DNA from: Alphaproteobacteria bacterium UBA6189
GTDB lineage: Bacteria > Pseudomonadota > Alphaproteobacteria > Rickettsiales > UBA3002
Assembly: GCA_002422745.1 (NCBI GenBank)
Contig: DITH01000134.1
Coordinates: 1-5,497, forward strand
Direction: 5' to 3'
Length of the DNA: 5,497 bases
In this document: piece by piece, positions 1 through 5,497 of the stretch
Position numbering within the stretch: position 1 is the first letter of the stretch
How the letters are laid out: each line of letters begins with the position of its first letter
The notes under the pieces: generated by a model
Database searches by the model: none
What the model saw: only the letters and a program-made list of their open reading frames with translations
What the model was told of the DNA's origin: nothing
Program-made: the position numbers and the translations under genes

Positions 1-629
1 TTGCCGGTGCCGGGCGGGCCGACGAGTAAGCAGCCTTTAGGGATTTTCCCGCCGAGCTTCTGGAACTTCTGCGGGTTCTTCAGGAAGTCCACGATCTCCT
101 GCAATTCTTCTTTTGCTTCATCGATCCCGGCCACATCGCCAAAGGTTTTGGTGCCGGTATGCTCGTTGAGCATGCGGGCGCGCGACTTGCCGAAACTCAT
201 CGCCCCGCCGCCGCCTTTGCCCGACTGCATTTGCCGCATGAAGAAAATATAGACCGCGATCAGTAGCAGGAACGGCAGCCATTGGATAAGAAAGACGCTC
301 CAGAAGCCGGAACTGTCAGGCGACGCCGCCACTTTCACGTTATGCGTGCGCAAGGTGCTTACCAGTTGCGGGTCGTTCAGCCCTTGGCTGGTGAAGGCTT
401 CACCGCTTTTGAAATGCCCCTGGATTTTCGTGCCCTGATCGGCCGATTCACGCACCACCACATCGGCCACTTCGCCATTTTCCACCCGGTTCAGAAAATC
501 CGAGTAAGCCAGTCGTTGTGCACTACCGGCGCCTTCCGGCCCCATCCCGCCCTGTACCAGATTCACCATCAACATGACGGCAATGATAATTCCAATCCAC
601 AAGGCGATATTTTTAGAAATTGGCGGCAC
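1..629 (-). CDS. ftsH: FtsH, membrane-bound ATP-dependent zinc metalloprotease (N-terminal part, 3' end cut by window)
   Basis: FtsH is an inner-membrane AAA+ protease that degrades misassembled membrane proteins and some soluble regulators. The visible 209 residues begin [11 protein letters not shown] and contain a first membrane helix (about residues 8-25). A periplasmic domain follows (about 27-108, with the [15 protein letters not shown] stretch at 40-54), then a second helix (about 109-131, [20 protein letters not shown]). Next come the Gly-rich [18 protein letters not shown] linker and the start of the AAA domain, with [15 protein letters not shown] at 162-176. The window ends inside the Walker A motif GPPGTG(K), so the rest of the ATPase and the HExxH protease domain lie outside. 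I chose the GTG start at 627-629 because an AAAGGA ribosome-binding site sits 9 nt upstream and the N-terminus matches the family. The next in-frame ATG (Met19) would cut into the first membrane helix. The start overlaps the tilS end by 17 bp, which suggests coupled translation. Identity is very secure. Confidence 0.97.
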   Translation of the reverse strand, partial: MPPISKNIALWIGIIIAVMLMVNLVQGGMGPEGAGSAQRLAYSDFLNRVENGEVADVVVRESADQGTKIQGHFKSGEAFTSQGLNDPQLVSTLRTHNVKVAASPDSSGFWSVFLIQWLPFLLLIAVYIFFMRQMQSGKGGGGAMSFGKSRARMLNEHTGTKTFGDVAGIDEAKEELQEIVDFLKNPQKFQKLGGKIPKGCLLVGPPGTG

Positions 630-1926
630 TAGGCTGGGTCCTTTTCAATAGAATCGAGGAATTCAACCACCAAAAGCTACGCGCAGCAAGCGGTTTCGCA
701 GGAGCAAAACCCAGCCGCACCTCACCAATCGTGGACGATTCCGGGTAGGGCATGATATGGGGTACAGCATGCAAAGCATCAAGATGCCATAAGGCCGGGG
801 TGGCATGCGGTACGTCTTTACGACCCAGCAGGCTCGCGCCGTGACTTCCCAGCGCCCCCAGCGTAAGCGGCTGATGCAGCCGGTAATGCACACGAAACCG
901 TTGGTCCCACAAGACAACCCCTTCGCCGCTCAGCGTAATCGGCGGTTCCACCCGCGCTGGTTCGCGGGCAATGGTCGCAAGGCCGTTTGCCCAGCTGATA
1001 AGGCATCGACCCAATGTTTGCGTCCCCTTTTTTGCTGCCATGGCTTGGGCCAACCATGCCGTCTCATGGTGGCGGGGCCGGTGGATATGCCCGCCCACGG
1101 TCGTAATGACATCGGCAAGGATTTGCTGGCGTAACGGCTCGACCAGTGCCAGCCATGCCGCATGCTGCAGCTGCGCATAACCAGCCGGATGGAGCTGTAC
1201 AAGTTGCATCGCGGTGCGTGCGCCGTCGGCCTCACGCTGCTGACGGGCCAATGCCTGCGCGGCCAGCAGGCCTAAGCCGCCCGCTGCCTCAGTCGGGTGT
1301 AATTGCTGGCGCACCTGGGTACGGGCATAACGGCTGTCGCTGTTGGTCGGGTCATCCACCCAGGACACCTGCCGCGCCACGAGATAGTCGCGCAGAAGAG
1401 CTTTCCGGTAAGGCAGCAAAGGCCGCAAAAACCGTACCCCGCGATACAGCCGCAGGGCCGACATGCCCGCAGTGCCATCGGCCGTATCGCCGCGCTGTTG
1501 CTGGATGATGGCGGTTTCCAGCTGGTCGTCGGCATGGTGGGCGACGAGGCAATGCAGCACATCGTGCGTGCGGCACCATTCGCTGAGCGCATGGTAACGC
1601 CATTGCCGTGCTGCCTGCATCAGGTTATTACCCGCCGGGGTATGGGGCGGGGTGAGAATATGATGGGTTATGCCATGCGCCGCCATCCATGCGCCGACCT
1701 GCTCGGCTTCACGCCGCGATTCCGGCCGCAACGCATGGTCGACGGTCAGGGCTACCAGGCGGCCGCCGAGCGGTATCAACCATTGCTGGGCCAGCAATGC
1801 CAAGGCCATGCTATCGGCTCCGCCGGAAAGGGCGAGGGCTATGGTCGGTTCCGGTTCAAACGGACCAAGGGGGGTAAACAGGGTGGCAGGATCGGCGGGG
1901 AAGGCTGTCTCCTGCAACGGCTCCAT
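613..1926 (-). CDS. tilS: TilS, tRNA(Ile)-lysidine synthetase
   Basis: TilS uses ATP to attach lysine to C34 of the CAU-anticodon tRNA-Ile. This switches the tRNA from Met to Ile identity and lets it read AUA codons. It is a cytoplasmic enzyme. The 437-residue product has the N-type ATP-pyrophosphatase P-loop SGGADS at residues 34-39. It also has VDHALRPES at 62-70, [10 protein letters not shown] at 105-114, HHADDQLET at 130-138, a GMSAL segment at 154-158, RPLL at 168-171 and WVDDPTN at 189-195, all in the order expected for the family. The length is close to that of E. coli TilS (about 430). The C-terminal third (about 330-437) is less conserved and was assigned from position only. The ATG start lies 4 nt after the cpoB stop with only a weak Shine-Dalgarno, so translation is probably coupled to cpoB. 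The N-terminus before the P-loop is about a dozen residues longer than in E. coli, but I see no better start. The 3' end overlaps ftsH. Confidence 0.96.
   Translation of the reverse strand: MEPLQETAFPADPATLFTPLGPFEPEPTIALALSGGADSMALALLAQQWLIPLGGRLVALTVDHALRPESRREAEQVGAWMAAHGITHHILTPPHTPAGNNLMQAARQWRYHALSEWCRTHDVLHCLVAHHADDQLETAIIQQQRGDTADGTAGMSALRLYRGVRFLRPLLPYRKALLRDYLVARQVSWVDDPTNSDSRYARTQVRQQLHPTEAAGGLGLLAAQALARQQREADGARTAMQLVQLHPAGYAQLQHAAWLALVEPLRQQILADVITTVGGHIHRPRHHETAWLAQAMAAKKGTQTLGRCLISWANGLATIAREPARVEPPITLSGEGVVLWDQRFRVHYRLHQPLTLGALGSHGASLLGRKDVPHATPALWHLDALHAVPHIMPYPESSTIGEVRLGFAPAKPLAARSFWWLNSSILLKRTQPSAANF
639..644 (-). promoter_or_regulatory. Ribosome-binding site for ftsH
   Basis: On the minus strand AAAGGA lies 9 nt before the GTG at 627-629, inside the last codons of tilS. 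It supports GTG as the ftsH start rather than an internal ATG 18 codons later. Confidence 0.7.
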
Positions 1927-1930
1927 GACG

Positions 1931-2695
1931 CTACTTACATTGCAGGGCAGACATTTCCGCGGCGGCTTTATTGGCGGTGCGCGGGTTATTTTCGCCGTAA
2001 TTGCTCGACACCTGCTTGAGCACGATGCAGGCTTCTTTCACGCGCTTCACCTTGCTGAGCGACATGGCAAGTTTCAGCAGGTTATCGGCGGCTTTCTGCC
2101 CATCGGGGTTTACTTCAAACCCCTTGCGGAAGCCCTCGATCGCGCGGGTGTAATCGCCGCGCGCATAGTAGCTCTCGCCCAGCCAGTAATAGGCGTTACC
2201 TGTTAGCGGGTCTTCAGGATATTTTTTTACAAACGCGTCGAAGCTGGCAGCCGCGCCCGCATAATTTTTATCGTTCAGCTGTTTGAAAGCGTGGCTGTAA
2301 TGGGCGTTGGAATTAGGAAAATCGCGGCCCGTCGGGGAGGGACTGGCTTCTTCCGGTTGGTAGGCGGCGGGGGCGCTTGGTTGTTCCGCCGGCACCAGTG
2401 TTTCCCCGGTTGGCTCCGGCAGGGCCGCTTCGGCAGCCGCAGCCGCCGCTTGCGCTTCGGCCAGTTTTTGTTCCATCGCCTGCAGGCGGTAATCGGCATC
2501 GCCGCGGAACCGCTCGAGGGCTTCGGCATTCTGGCGGGCGGCATATTGCGCCTCTTCCACGCGGCCACGCAACTCGCGAATCTCTTCGGCCATCTGGCTC
2601 AGCCGCACTTCCAGACGGGCGTTGTAACTATCGGGGCTTTGCGCCTGGGCGGGCAACGCAGCTAGCAGGTAAAGGCAGAGGGCAAGACGGCGCAT
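1931..2695 (-). CDS. cpoB: CpoB (YbgF), periplasmic Tol-Pal-associated coiled-coil/TPR protein
   Basis: CpoB is a periplasmic partner of TolA. In E. coli it links outer-membrane constriction by Tol-Pal to septal peptidoglycan synthesis by PBP1B. The 254-residue product has a signal peptide (residues 1-18, likely cut after AQA). A long predicted coiled coil follows (about 24-92, rich in Glu, Gln, Arg and Ala heptads), then a Pro/Ala/Glu linker (about 93-127). The TPR-type C-terminal domain (about 131-250) includes FDAFVKKYPEDP, NAYYWLGESYYARGDYTRAIEGF and KAADNLLKLAMSL, which are hallmark YbgF segments. Two cysteines in the mature protein, Cys222 and Cys253, could form a disulfide. The ATG start has an AGGAG site at 2702-2706, 6 nt upstream. 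The gene lies downstream of the pal terminator and 4 nt upstream of tilS, so it probably heads a cpoB-tilS-ftsH unit. The family assignment is secure; the division role is carried over from E. coli. Confidence 0.95.
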   Translation of the reverse strand: MRRLALCLYLLAALPAQAQSPDSYNARLEVRLSQMAEEIRELRGRVEEAQYAARQNAEALERFRGDADYRLQAMEQKLAEAQAAAAAAEAALPEPTGETLVPAEQPSAPAAYQPEEASPSPTGRDFPNSNAHYSHAFKQLNDKNYAGAAASFDAFVKKYPEDPLTGNAYYWLGESYYARGDYTRAIEGFRKGFEVNPDGQKAADNLLKLAMSLSKVKRVKEACIVLKQVSSNYGENNPRTANKAAAEMSALQCK

Positions 2696-2733
2696 CGGAG
2701 GCTCCTGAATGAAGGCTTTTCGCTAGCAAGTTT

Positions 2734-2760
2734 TTTTGAACCCCGCAAGTGCGGTCAAAA
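2734..2760. repeat. Inverted repeat between the pal terminator and cpoB
   Basis: On the plus strand TTTTGA (2734-2739) pairs with TCAAAA (2755-2760), and CCGC (2743-2746) pairs with GCGG (2751-2754) around an AAGT loop. A 3-nt bulge (2740-2742) remains. In the minus-strand transcript this would fold just after the pal terminator, in the cpoB leader. Its 3' side is followed by A residues rather than U, so it is not a second terminator in that direction. Function is unknown. Confidence 0.5.
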
Positions 2761-2791
2761 TAAAAAGCCCGCCGGAAAACCGGCGGGCTTT
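2756..2791 (-). terminator. Rho-independent terminator downstream of pal
   Basis: There is a perfect 12-bp stem, AAAGCCCGCCGG (2764-2775) against CCGGCGGGCTTT (2780-2791), with an AAAA loop on the plus strand (UUUU in the transcript). In the minus-strand transcript the GC-rich stem is followed by CUUUUUAUUUUG, a good U-tract. On the plus strand the following bases are mixed (CATTCGG), so the signal is directional. It sits 21 bp past the pal stop and should end a tol-pal transcript before cpoB. Confidence 0.9.
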
Positions 2792-2792
2792 C

Positions 2793-2809
2793 ATTCGGTG
2801 TGTCCGAAT
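2793..2809. repeat. Small inverted repeat just after the pal stop
   Basis: ATTCGG (2793-2798) and CCGAAT (2804-2809) form a perfect 6-bp stem with a 5-nt loop. The stem starts 3 nt after the pal stop codon and ends 1 nt before the terminator stem. It could help protect the pal mRNA 3' end or stop read-through, but this is inference. Confidence 0.6.
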
Positions 2810-2812
2810 CGC

Positions 2813-3292
2813 TTAGTTGGCGATTACGGTTACAGCACGACGGTTCTGGCTCCAGGCCGATTCGTCGCTGCCAACCACAGCCGGACGCTCTTTACCGTAC
2901 GAAACGGTCGAGATGCGGCCTGCCGAGATACCGGCCGAAACCAGGTAGTTTTTCGCAGCCGTTGCACGACGCTCGCCCAGGGCAAGGTTGTACTCACGGG
3001 TGCCGCGCTCGTCGGCGTGACCTTCAACCACAACGTTAACGCTGGTGTTGGCTTGCAGCCACGCAGCCTGACGATCGAGCGTTGCTTGCGCGTCGCCGGT
3101 CAGAACCGAGCTATCAAGAGCGAAGAATACGCGATCGCCAACCGACGTACCGTCGGCGGTCGTGCCGAGGATGCCGTTGGTGCCGGTGCCGTTCATGCCG
3201 GCGCCACCAGCCATTGCATCATCAGAGGAAGAGGAATCACACGCGGTTACGAGGAACAGCGCCGAAACCAGGGCCAATGCTGTCTTTTTCAT
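2813..3292 (-). CDS. pal: Pal, peptidoglycan-associated outer-membrane lipoprotein
   Basis: Pal anchors the outer membrane to peptidoglycan and exchanges between cell-wall binding and TolB binding under TolA control. The 159-residue product starts MKKTALALVSALFLVTAC, a lipoprotein signal peptide with the lipidated Cys at 18. A flexible Ser/Gly/Asn-rich linker follows (about 19-48), then an OmpA-like domain (about 52-159). That domain contains VFFALDSSVL, the EGHADERGT motif at 90-98 and NLALGERRA at 102-110. Asp94 and Arg109 are spaced as in the diaminopimelate-binding pair of this family. The C-terminus has SYGKERP and NRRAVTV. I chose this ATG, not an in-frame start 28 codons upstream, because a GGAG site lies 7 nt before it and the signal peptide begins there. 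Asp at +2 after the lipidated Cys is odd for an outer-membrane lipoprotein by the E. coli sorting rule. A terminator follows the gene. Confidence 0.97.
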   Translation of the reverse strand: MKKTALALVSALFLVTACDSSSSDDAMAGGAGMNGTGTNGILGTTADGTSVGDRVFFALDSSVLTGDAQATLDRQAAWLQANTSVNVVVEGHADERGTREYNLALGERRATAAKNYLVSAGISAGRISTVSYGKERPAVVGSDESAWSQNRRAVTVIAN

Positions 3293-3299
3293 TTTAAAA

Positions 3300-3303
3300 C
3301 TCC
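3300..3303 (-). promoter_or_regulatory. Ribosome-binding site for pal
   Basis: GGAG on the minus strand lies 7 nt before the ATG at 3290-3292. It fixes the pal start at the lipoprotein signal peptide and argues against the 28-codon N-terminal extension that is open in the same frame. Confidence 0.7.
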
Positions 3304-3397
3304 AGTAAAACAATAAGTTATCCGCCAAATCAAGGCAGGCGTGGCTCTTCATTACATAGGCTATATAAAAATACAAGAGGCCTTATTTGCCGGTTGG

Positions 3398-3444
3398 CCC
3401 CTGATGCACGATAGTCAGCATCTGTGACAAAGCTGCAACAGGGG
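3398..3444. repeat. Long inverted repeat in the 226-bp tolB-pal gap
   Basis: Plus-strand CCCCTGATGCA (3398-3408) and TGCAACAGGGG (3434-3444) are inverted copies with one mismatch in 11 positions, around a 25-nt spacer. The spacer holds a nested GTCA/TGAC pair (3414-3417 and 3425-3428). No U-tract follows in either direction, so it does not look like an intrinsic terminator. It could be a leader-RNA structure or a protein-binding site ahead of pal. The remainder of the gap (3293-3390) is AT-rich and may hold a pal promoter, but I could not pick a convincing -35/-10 pair. I see no gene in this gap. Confidence 0.5.
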
Positions 3445-3518
3445 AGGTGGTGCGAACGCCCACAATCACCCACTGACCGGTAAATAGTTGCTCGTGACTT
3501 TCTAGCCTAAATCCTGCG

Positions 3519-4820
3519 CTACATCGGCAACAGGGGGCTCCATGCCGGATCGGAGGCATCGGTCGGGGTGGGAAGTTCGCGTATATTATAGCCGGTGATA
3601 TCGACACTATACAGGCGCGTCAGCCCACCCGGCGCACCGCGGTTGAACACGATCACCCGGCCATTGGGCGCCCAGCTCGGCCCTTCGGCCAGCCAGGCCT
3701 GCGCCAGCATCCGCTCGCCCGACCCATCTGGACGCATCACGCCGATATAGAACTGACCGCCCGACATGCGGGTGAAGGCGATAAGATCGCCGCGCGGACT
3801 CCAGACCGGGGTGGCGTAATTGCCCTGCCCGTAGGAGATGCGTTGGATATTGCCGCCATTCGCGTCCATCACATAGAGTTGCTGGCTGCCGCCGCGGTCG
3901 GAGTTAAAGACGATTTGGGTGCCGTCGGGCGAATAGCTCGGCGAGGTATCGATCACGCCGGGTTGATTGGTAAGCCGCCGCATCTGGCGCGAACGCAGAT
4001 CCATCTCATGGATGCTGGTCGTGCCACCGGAAGCGATCGACATCAGCATTTTCGTGCCGTTATGATTGAAACGCGGCGCGAAACTCATCCCGTCGAACCG
4101 GCCCAACGATTCTTCACGCCCGGTTTGCAGGTCGCGCAGGAAGACACGCGGCTGTTGGCCGGAATACGACATATACAGAATCTGCTGCGTGTTCGGCGAG
4201 AAACGCGGCGTGAGCACCAGCGAACGGCCATCGGTGAGGTATTTATGATTGGCGCCATCCTGGTCCATGATCGCCAGACGCTTGACGCGCTTATTGACCG
4301 GACCCGACTCAGCTACATACACGATACGGCTGTCGAAATAGCCCATTTCCCCGGTAAGGCGCTTATAGATTTCGTCGGCGATCAAATGCCCCACACGCCG
4401 CCAGTTGCGGCCAAACGTGTTGTACTCTTTGCCCGCCACCTGCTGTTCGGCCAGTGTGTCCCACAGACGAAAGCTGACGCGGATTTTATCGCCGCCCTGC
4501 GCGGTGACGGTGCCGGTGACCAGCGCCTGCGCATTGATTTGCCGCCAATCGGCAAAGCGCGGCACCGCATCGCCATTCACGATGCGTTCGATGAAGGCGG
4601 CCGAGGCGATGGGGCGGAACAGACCCGAACGTTCCAGATCGGCGGCCACGACCTCCATGATCTGCGTGCCTAGGCCGGGATCGCCCGTCAGCGGCGTGAT
4701 GGCGATCGGCATCGGCTGAGGGTTGCCCTGCGTAATATCAATTTTCAGCTCGGCGCGGGCAGGCGCGGCAAGCAATAATACGGTGGTGAGGGCGAGGGAG
4801 GCGAACTGAACGAGGCGCAT
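3519..4820 (-). CDS. tolB: TolB, periplasmic beta-propeller protein of the Tol-Pal system
   Basis: TolB is a periplasmic protein that binds Pal and blocks its contact with peptidoglycan until TolA pulls on it. The 433-residue product has a signal peptide (1-23, cut after ARA), giving a mature N-terminus ELKIDITQG, the flexible tail that in this family contacts TolA. The N-terminal alpha/beta domain (about 24-160) includes ALVTGTV and ends in IADEIYKRLTGEMGYFDSRI. The propeller (about 166-433) has repeated WD40-like/PD40 cores at 208-216, 252-259, 297-305, 341-349 and 384-392, and a closing DPAWSP at 424-429, as expected for six blades. The ATG at 4818-4820 is preferred because an AAGG site lies 7 nt upstream and the signal peptide starts there. 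The open frame reaches 25 codons further upstream only through a TTG with no ribosome site. It lies 101 bp after tolA and 226 bp before pal. Confidence 0.97.
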   Translation of the reverse strand: MRLVQFASLALTTVLLLAAPARAELKIDITQGNPQPMPIAITPLTGDPGLGTQIMEVVAADLERSGLFRPIASAAFIERIVNGDAVPRFADWRQINAQALVTGTVTAQGGDKIRVSFRLWDTLAEQQVAGKEYNTFGRNWRRVGHLIADEIYKRLTGEMGYFDSRIVYVAESGPVNKRVKRLAIMDQDGANHKYLTDGRSLVLTPRFSPNTQQILYMSYSGQQPRVFLRDLQTGREESLGRFDGMSFAPRFNHNGTKMLMSIASGGTTSIHEMDLRSRQMRRLTNQPGVIDTSPSYSPDGTQIVFNSDRGGSQQLYVMDANGGNIQRISYGQGNYATPVWSPRGDLIAFTRMSGGQFYIGVMRPDGSGERMLAQAWLAEGPSWAPNGRVIVFNRGAPGGLTRLYSVDITGYNIRELPTPTDASDPAWSPLLPM

Positions 4821-4827
4821 GCAAAGA

Positions 4828-4831
4828 CCTT
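4828..4831 (-). promoter_or_regulatory. Ribosome-binding site for tolB
   Basis: AAGG, within AGAAGGT on the minus strand, lies 7 nt before the ATG at 4818-4820. It selects the start at the signal peptide over a TTG 25 codons upstream. Confidence 0.65.
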
Positions 4832-4921
4832 CTGTTGGATGTACGGGCCACGCGTGATGGATGGCACGTAAAGTTTCGATAGCGAAGTTACACAAGCCGC
4901 AACGCGGTGCAAGCGCGAAGG

Positions 4922-5497
4922 TTAATTATAGATGCTGGGATCGAAGGTCAGCTCCATATCGCGCCAGGAGCCATATTTGCTGACATCCATCTGCTTGAGC
5001 GGGCTGCAACGATGCACGGCGCGCACCGCCGAATCGGCCGCCGCACGGAAAAAGCTGTCAGAGGCATAGCGGCCTTTTTGTTTGTCGCTTAACTTCGCAT
5101 CGATCAGCTCGCCGGTATCTTTAAACTGCGCCTTCACGATCACGATGAGGCTGCCCGCATCCTTGGCGCCCATGGGAGGGCTCCAGCAGGGGATGAACTG
5201 GTTGCGAATCGCGTCGCGTTCCGACAGCGAAAGCGGCAAGGAGTCATCGTAGGGCGCGTCGGACTTGGTGGTGTTTTCCTCAGCCGATGTGTCGTCTTTC
5301 GCGTTAGGCGTTTTCTCGGCCGCTTCCTGCTTCAGGTTATTCAGGGTTTTCAAGAAATCGTCGGCGCTTTTTTCCGGCGGTTTTTCTTTCACTTCTTCTT
5401 TTTTGACCGGCGGCTCTTTGCCTTCCTCGGGGTCGAAGGGTTTTTCCTCCACCTTCTCGGCAACTTTTTGTTCAACCGGTTTGGGTTTCGGCGGGGC
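4922..5497 (-). CDS. tolA: TolA, C-terminal part (5' end cut by window)
   Basis: TolA is the inner-membrane-anchored transducer that reaches across the periplasm and transmits TolQR energy to TolB-Pal. The window shows the last 191 residues. The frame stays open to the window edge, so the membrane anchor and most of the long helical domain lie outside. Visible residues 1 to about 85 form a low-complexity Lys/Glu/Pro/Asp-rich linker. Residues about 86-191 form the C-terminal TolA/TonB-like domain of the alphaproteobacterial type. It contains LSLSERDAIRNQFIPCW, a basic and hydrophobic strand LIVIVKAQF, RYASDSFFRAAADSAVRAV, RCSPL and a terminal LTFDPSIYN. Two cysteines (visible residues 104 and 164) are present. 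Its position directly upstream of tolB agrees with the usual tolQRAB-pal order. The identity rests on the C-terminal domain plus context, and is strong. Confidence 0.93.
   Translation of the reverse strand, partial: APPKPKPVEQKVAEKVEEKPFDPEEGKEPPVKKEEVKEKPPEKSADDFLKTLNNLKQEAAEKTPNAKDDTSAEENTTKSDAPYDDSLPLSLSERDAIRNQFIPCWSPPMGAKDAGSLIVIVKAQFKDTGELIDAKLSDKQKGRYASDSFFRAAADSAVRAVHRCSPLKQMDVSKYGSWRDMELTFDPSIYN

Noticed and set aside
1..252. Plus-strand frame at the left edge, with a second one at 282-632
   Set aside because: Both are complements of the ftsH N-terminal region, whose membrane helices and Walker A approach are unmistakable on the minus strand.
1303..2019. 238-codon plus-strand frame opposite tilS and the end of cpoB
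   Set aside because: It lies opposite the conserved TilS catalytic motifs and shows no recognisable family features.
3293..3376. 28-residue N-terminal extension of Pal
   Set aside because: It would bury the lipoprotein signal peptide. The GGAG site and MKK start at 3292 are far better.
3320..3390. Candidate sigma-70 promoter for pal in AT-rich DNA
   Set aside because: Several TATA-like hexamers occur but none has a matching -35 at 16-18 nt, so no specific promoter is called.
3383..3607. 74-codon minus-strand reading frame between tolB and pal
   Set aside because: About 90 bp overlaps the tolB 3' end in another frame. The sequence shows no domain, signal or membrane segment, and I see no ribosome-binding site for it. 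It also spans the inverted repeat.
3843..4673. 276-codon plus-strand frame opposite tolB
   Set aside because: It is antisense to clear TolB coding sequence, and its His/Arg-rich composition is typical of the complement of a GC-rich gene.
4821..4921. Possible terminator or hairpin in the tolA-tolB gap
   Set aside because: Only 4-bp stems (for example CCGC-AAC-GCGG at 4897-4907) are present, with no U-tract. Read-through from tolA to tolB is more likely.

Overview
The window is a chromosomal piece of a GC-rich alphaproteobacterium. It carries the cell-envelope Tol-Pal cluster running into the tilS-ftsH pair. All six genes lie on the minus strand, so transcription runs from right to left: tolA (5' end outside the window), tolB, pal, cpoB (ybgF), tilS, ftsH (3' end outside the window). 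The order tolA-tolB-pal-cpoB-tilS-ftsH, the tolA C-terminal domain type (CW...FFRAAA...RCSPL...LTFDP) and the Cys-containing end of CpoB all point to Alphaproteobacteria. I cannot place it below class.

Right part (2813-5497): tolA encodes the Lys/Glu/Pro-rich linker and C-terminal domain of the TolQRA energy transducer. tolB encodes a periplasmic beta-propeller with a clear signal peptide, and pal encodes an OmpA-like peptidoglycan-binding lipoprotein. Two moderate gaps separate these genes: 101 bp between tolA and tolB, and 226 bp between tolB and pal. The second gap is partly AT-rich and holds an inverted repeat. Together the proteins couple the proton-motive force to outer-membrane constriction and integrity during division.

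Middle (2696-2812): the 117 bp between pal and cpoB hold three nearly abutting inverted repeats. The central one is a strong intrinsic terminator for minus-strand transcription, so pal probably ends one transcript. cpoB-tilS-ftsH may then depend on read-through or on a promoter of their own.

Left part (1-2695): cpoB (periplasmic coiled coil plus TPR protein that works with TolA), tilS (tRNA-Ile lysidine synthetase) and ftsH (membrane AAA+ protease, cut inside its Walker A motif) are tightly packed. There are 4 bp between cpoB and tilS, and a 17-bp overlap between tilS and ftsH, which starts with GTG.

I found no mobile element, CRISPR array, RNA gene or undescribed system. It is an ordinary core-genome region. 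The points worth a second look are the hairpin cluster after pal, the inverted repeat before pal, and the Asp at position +2 of the Pal lipoprotein.
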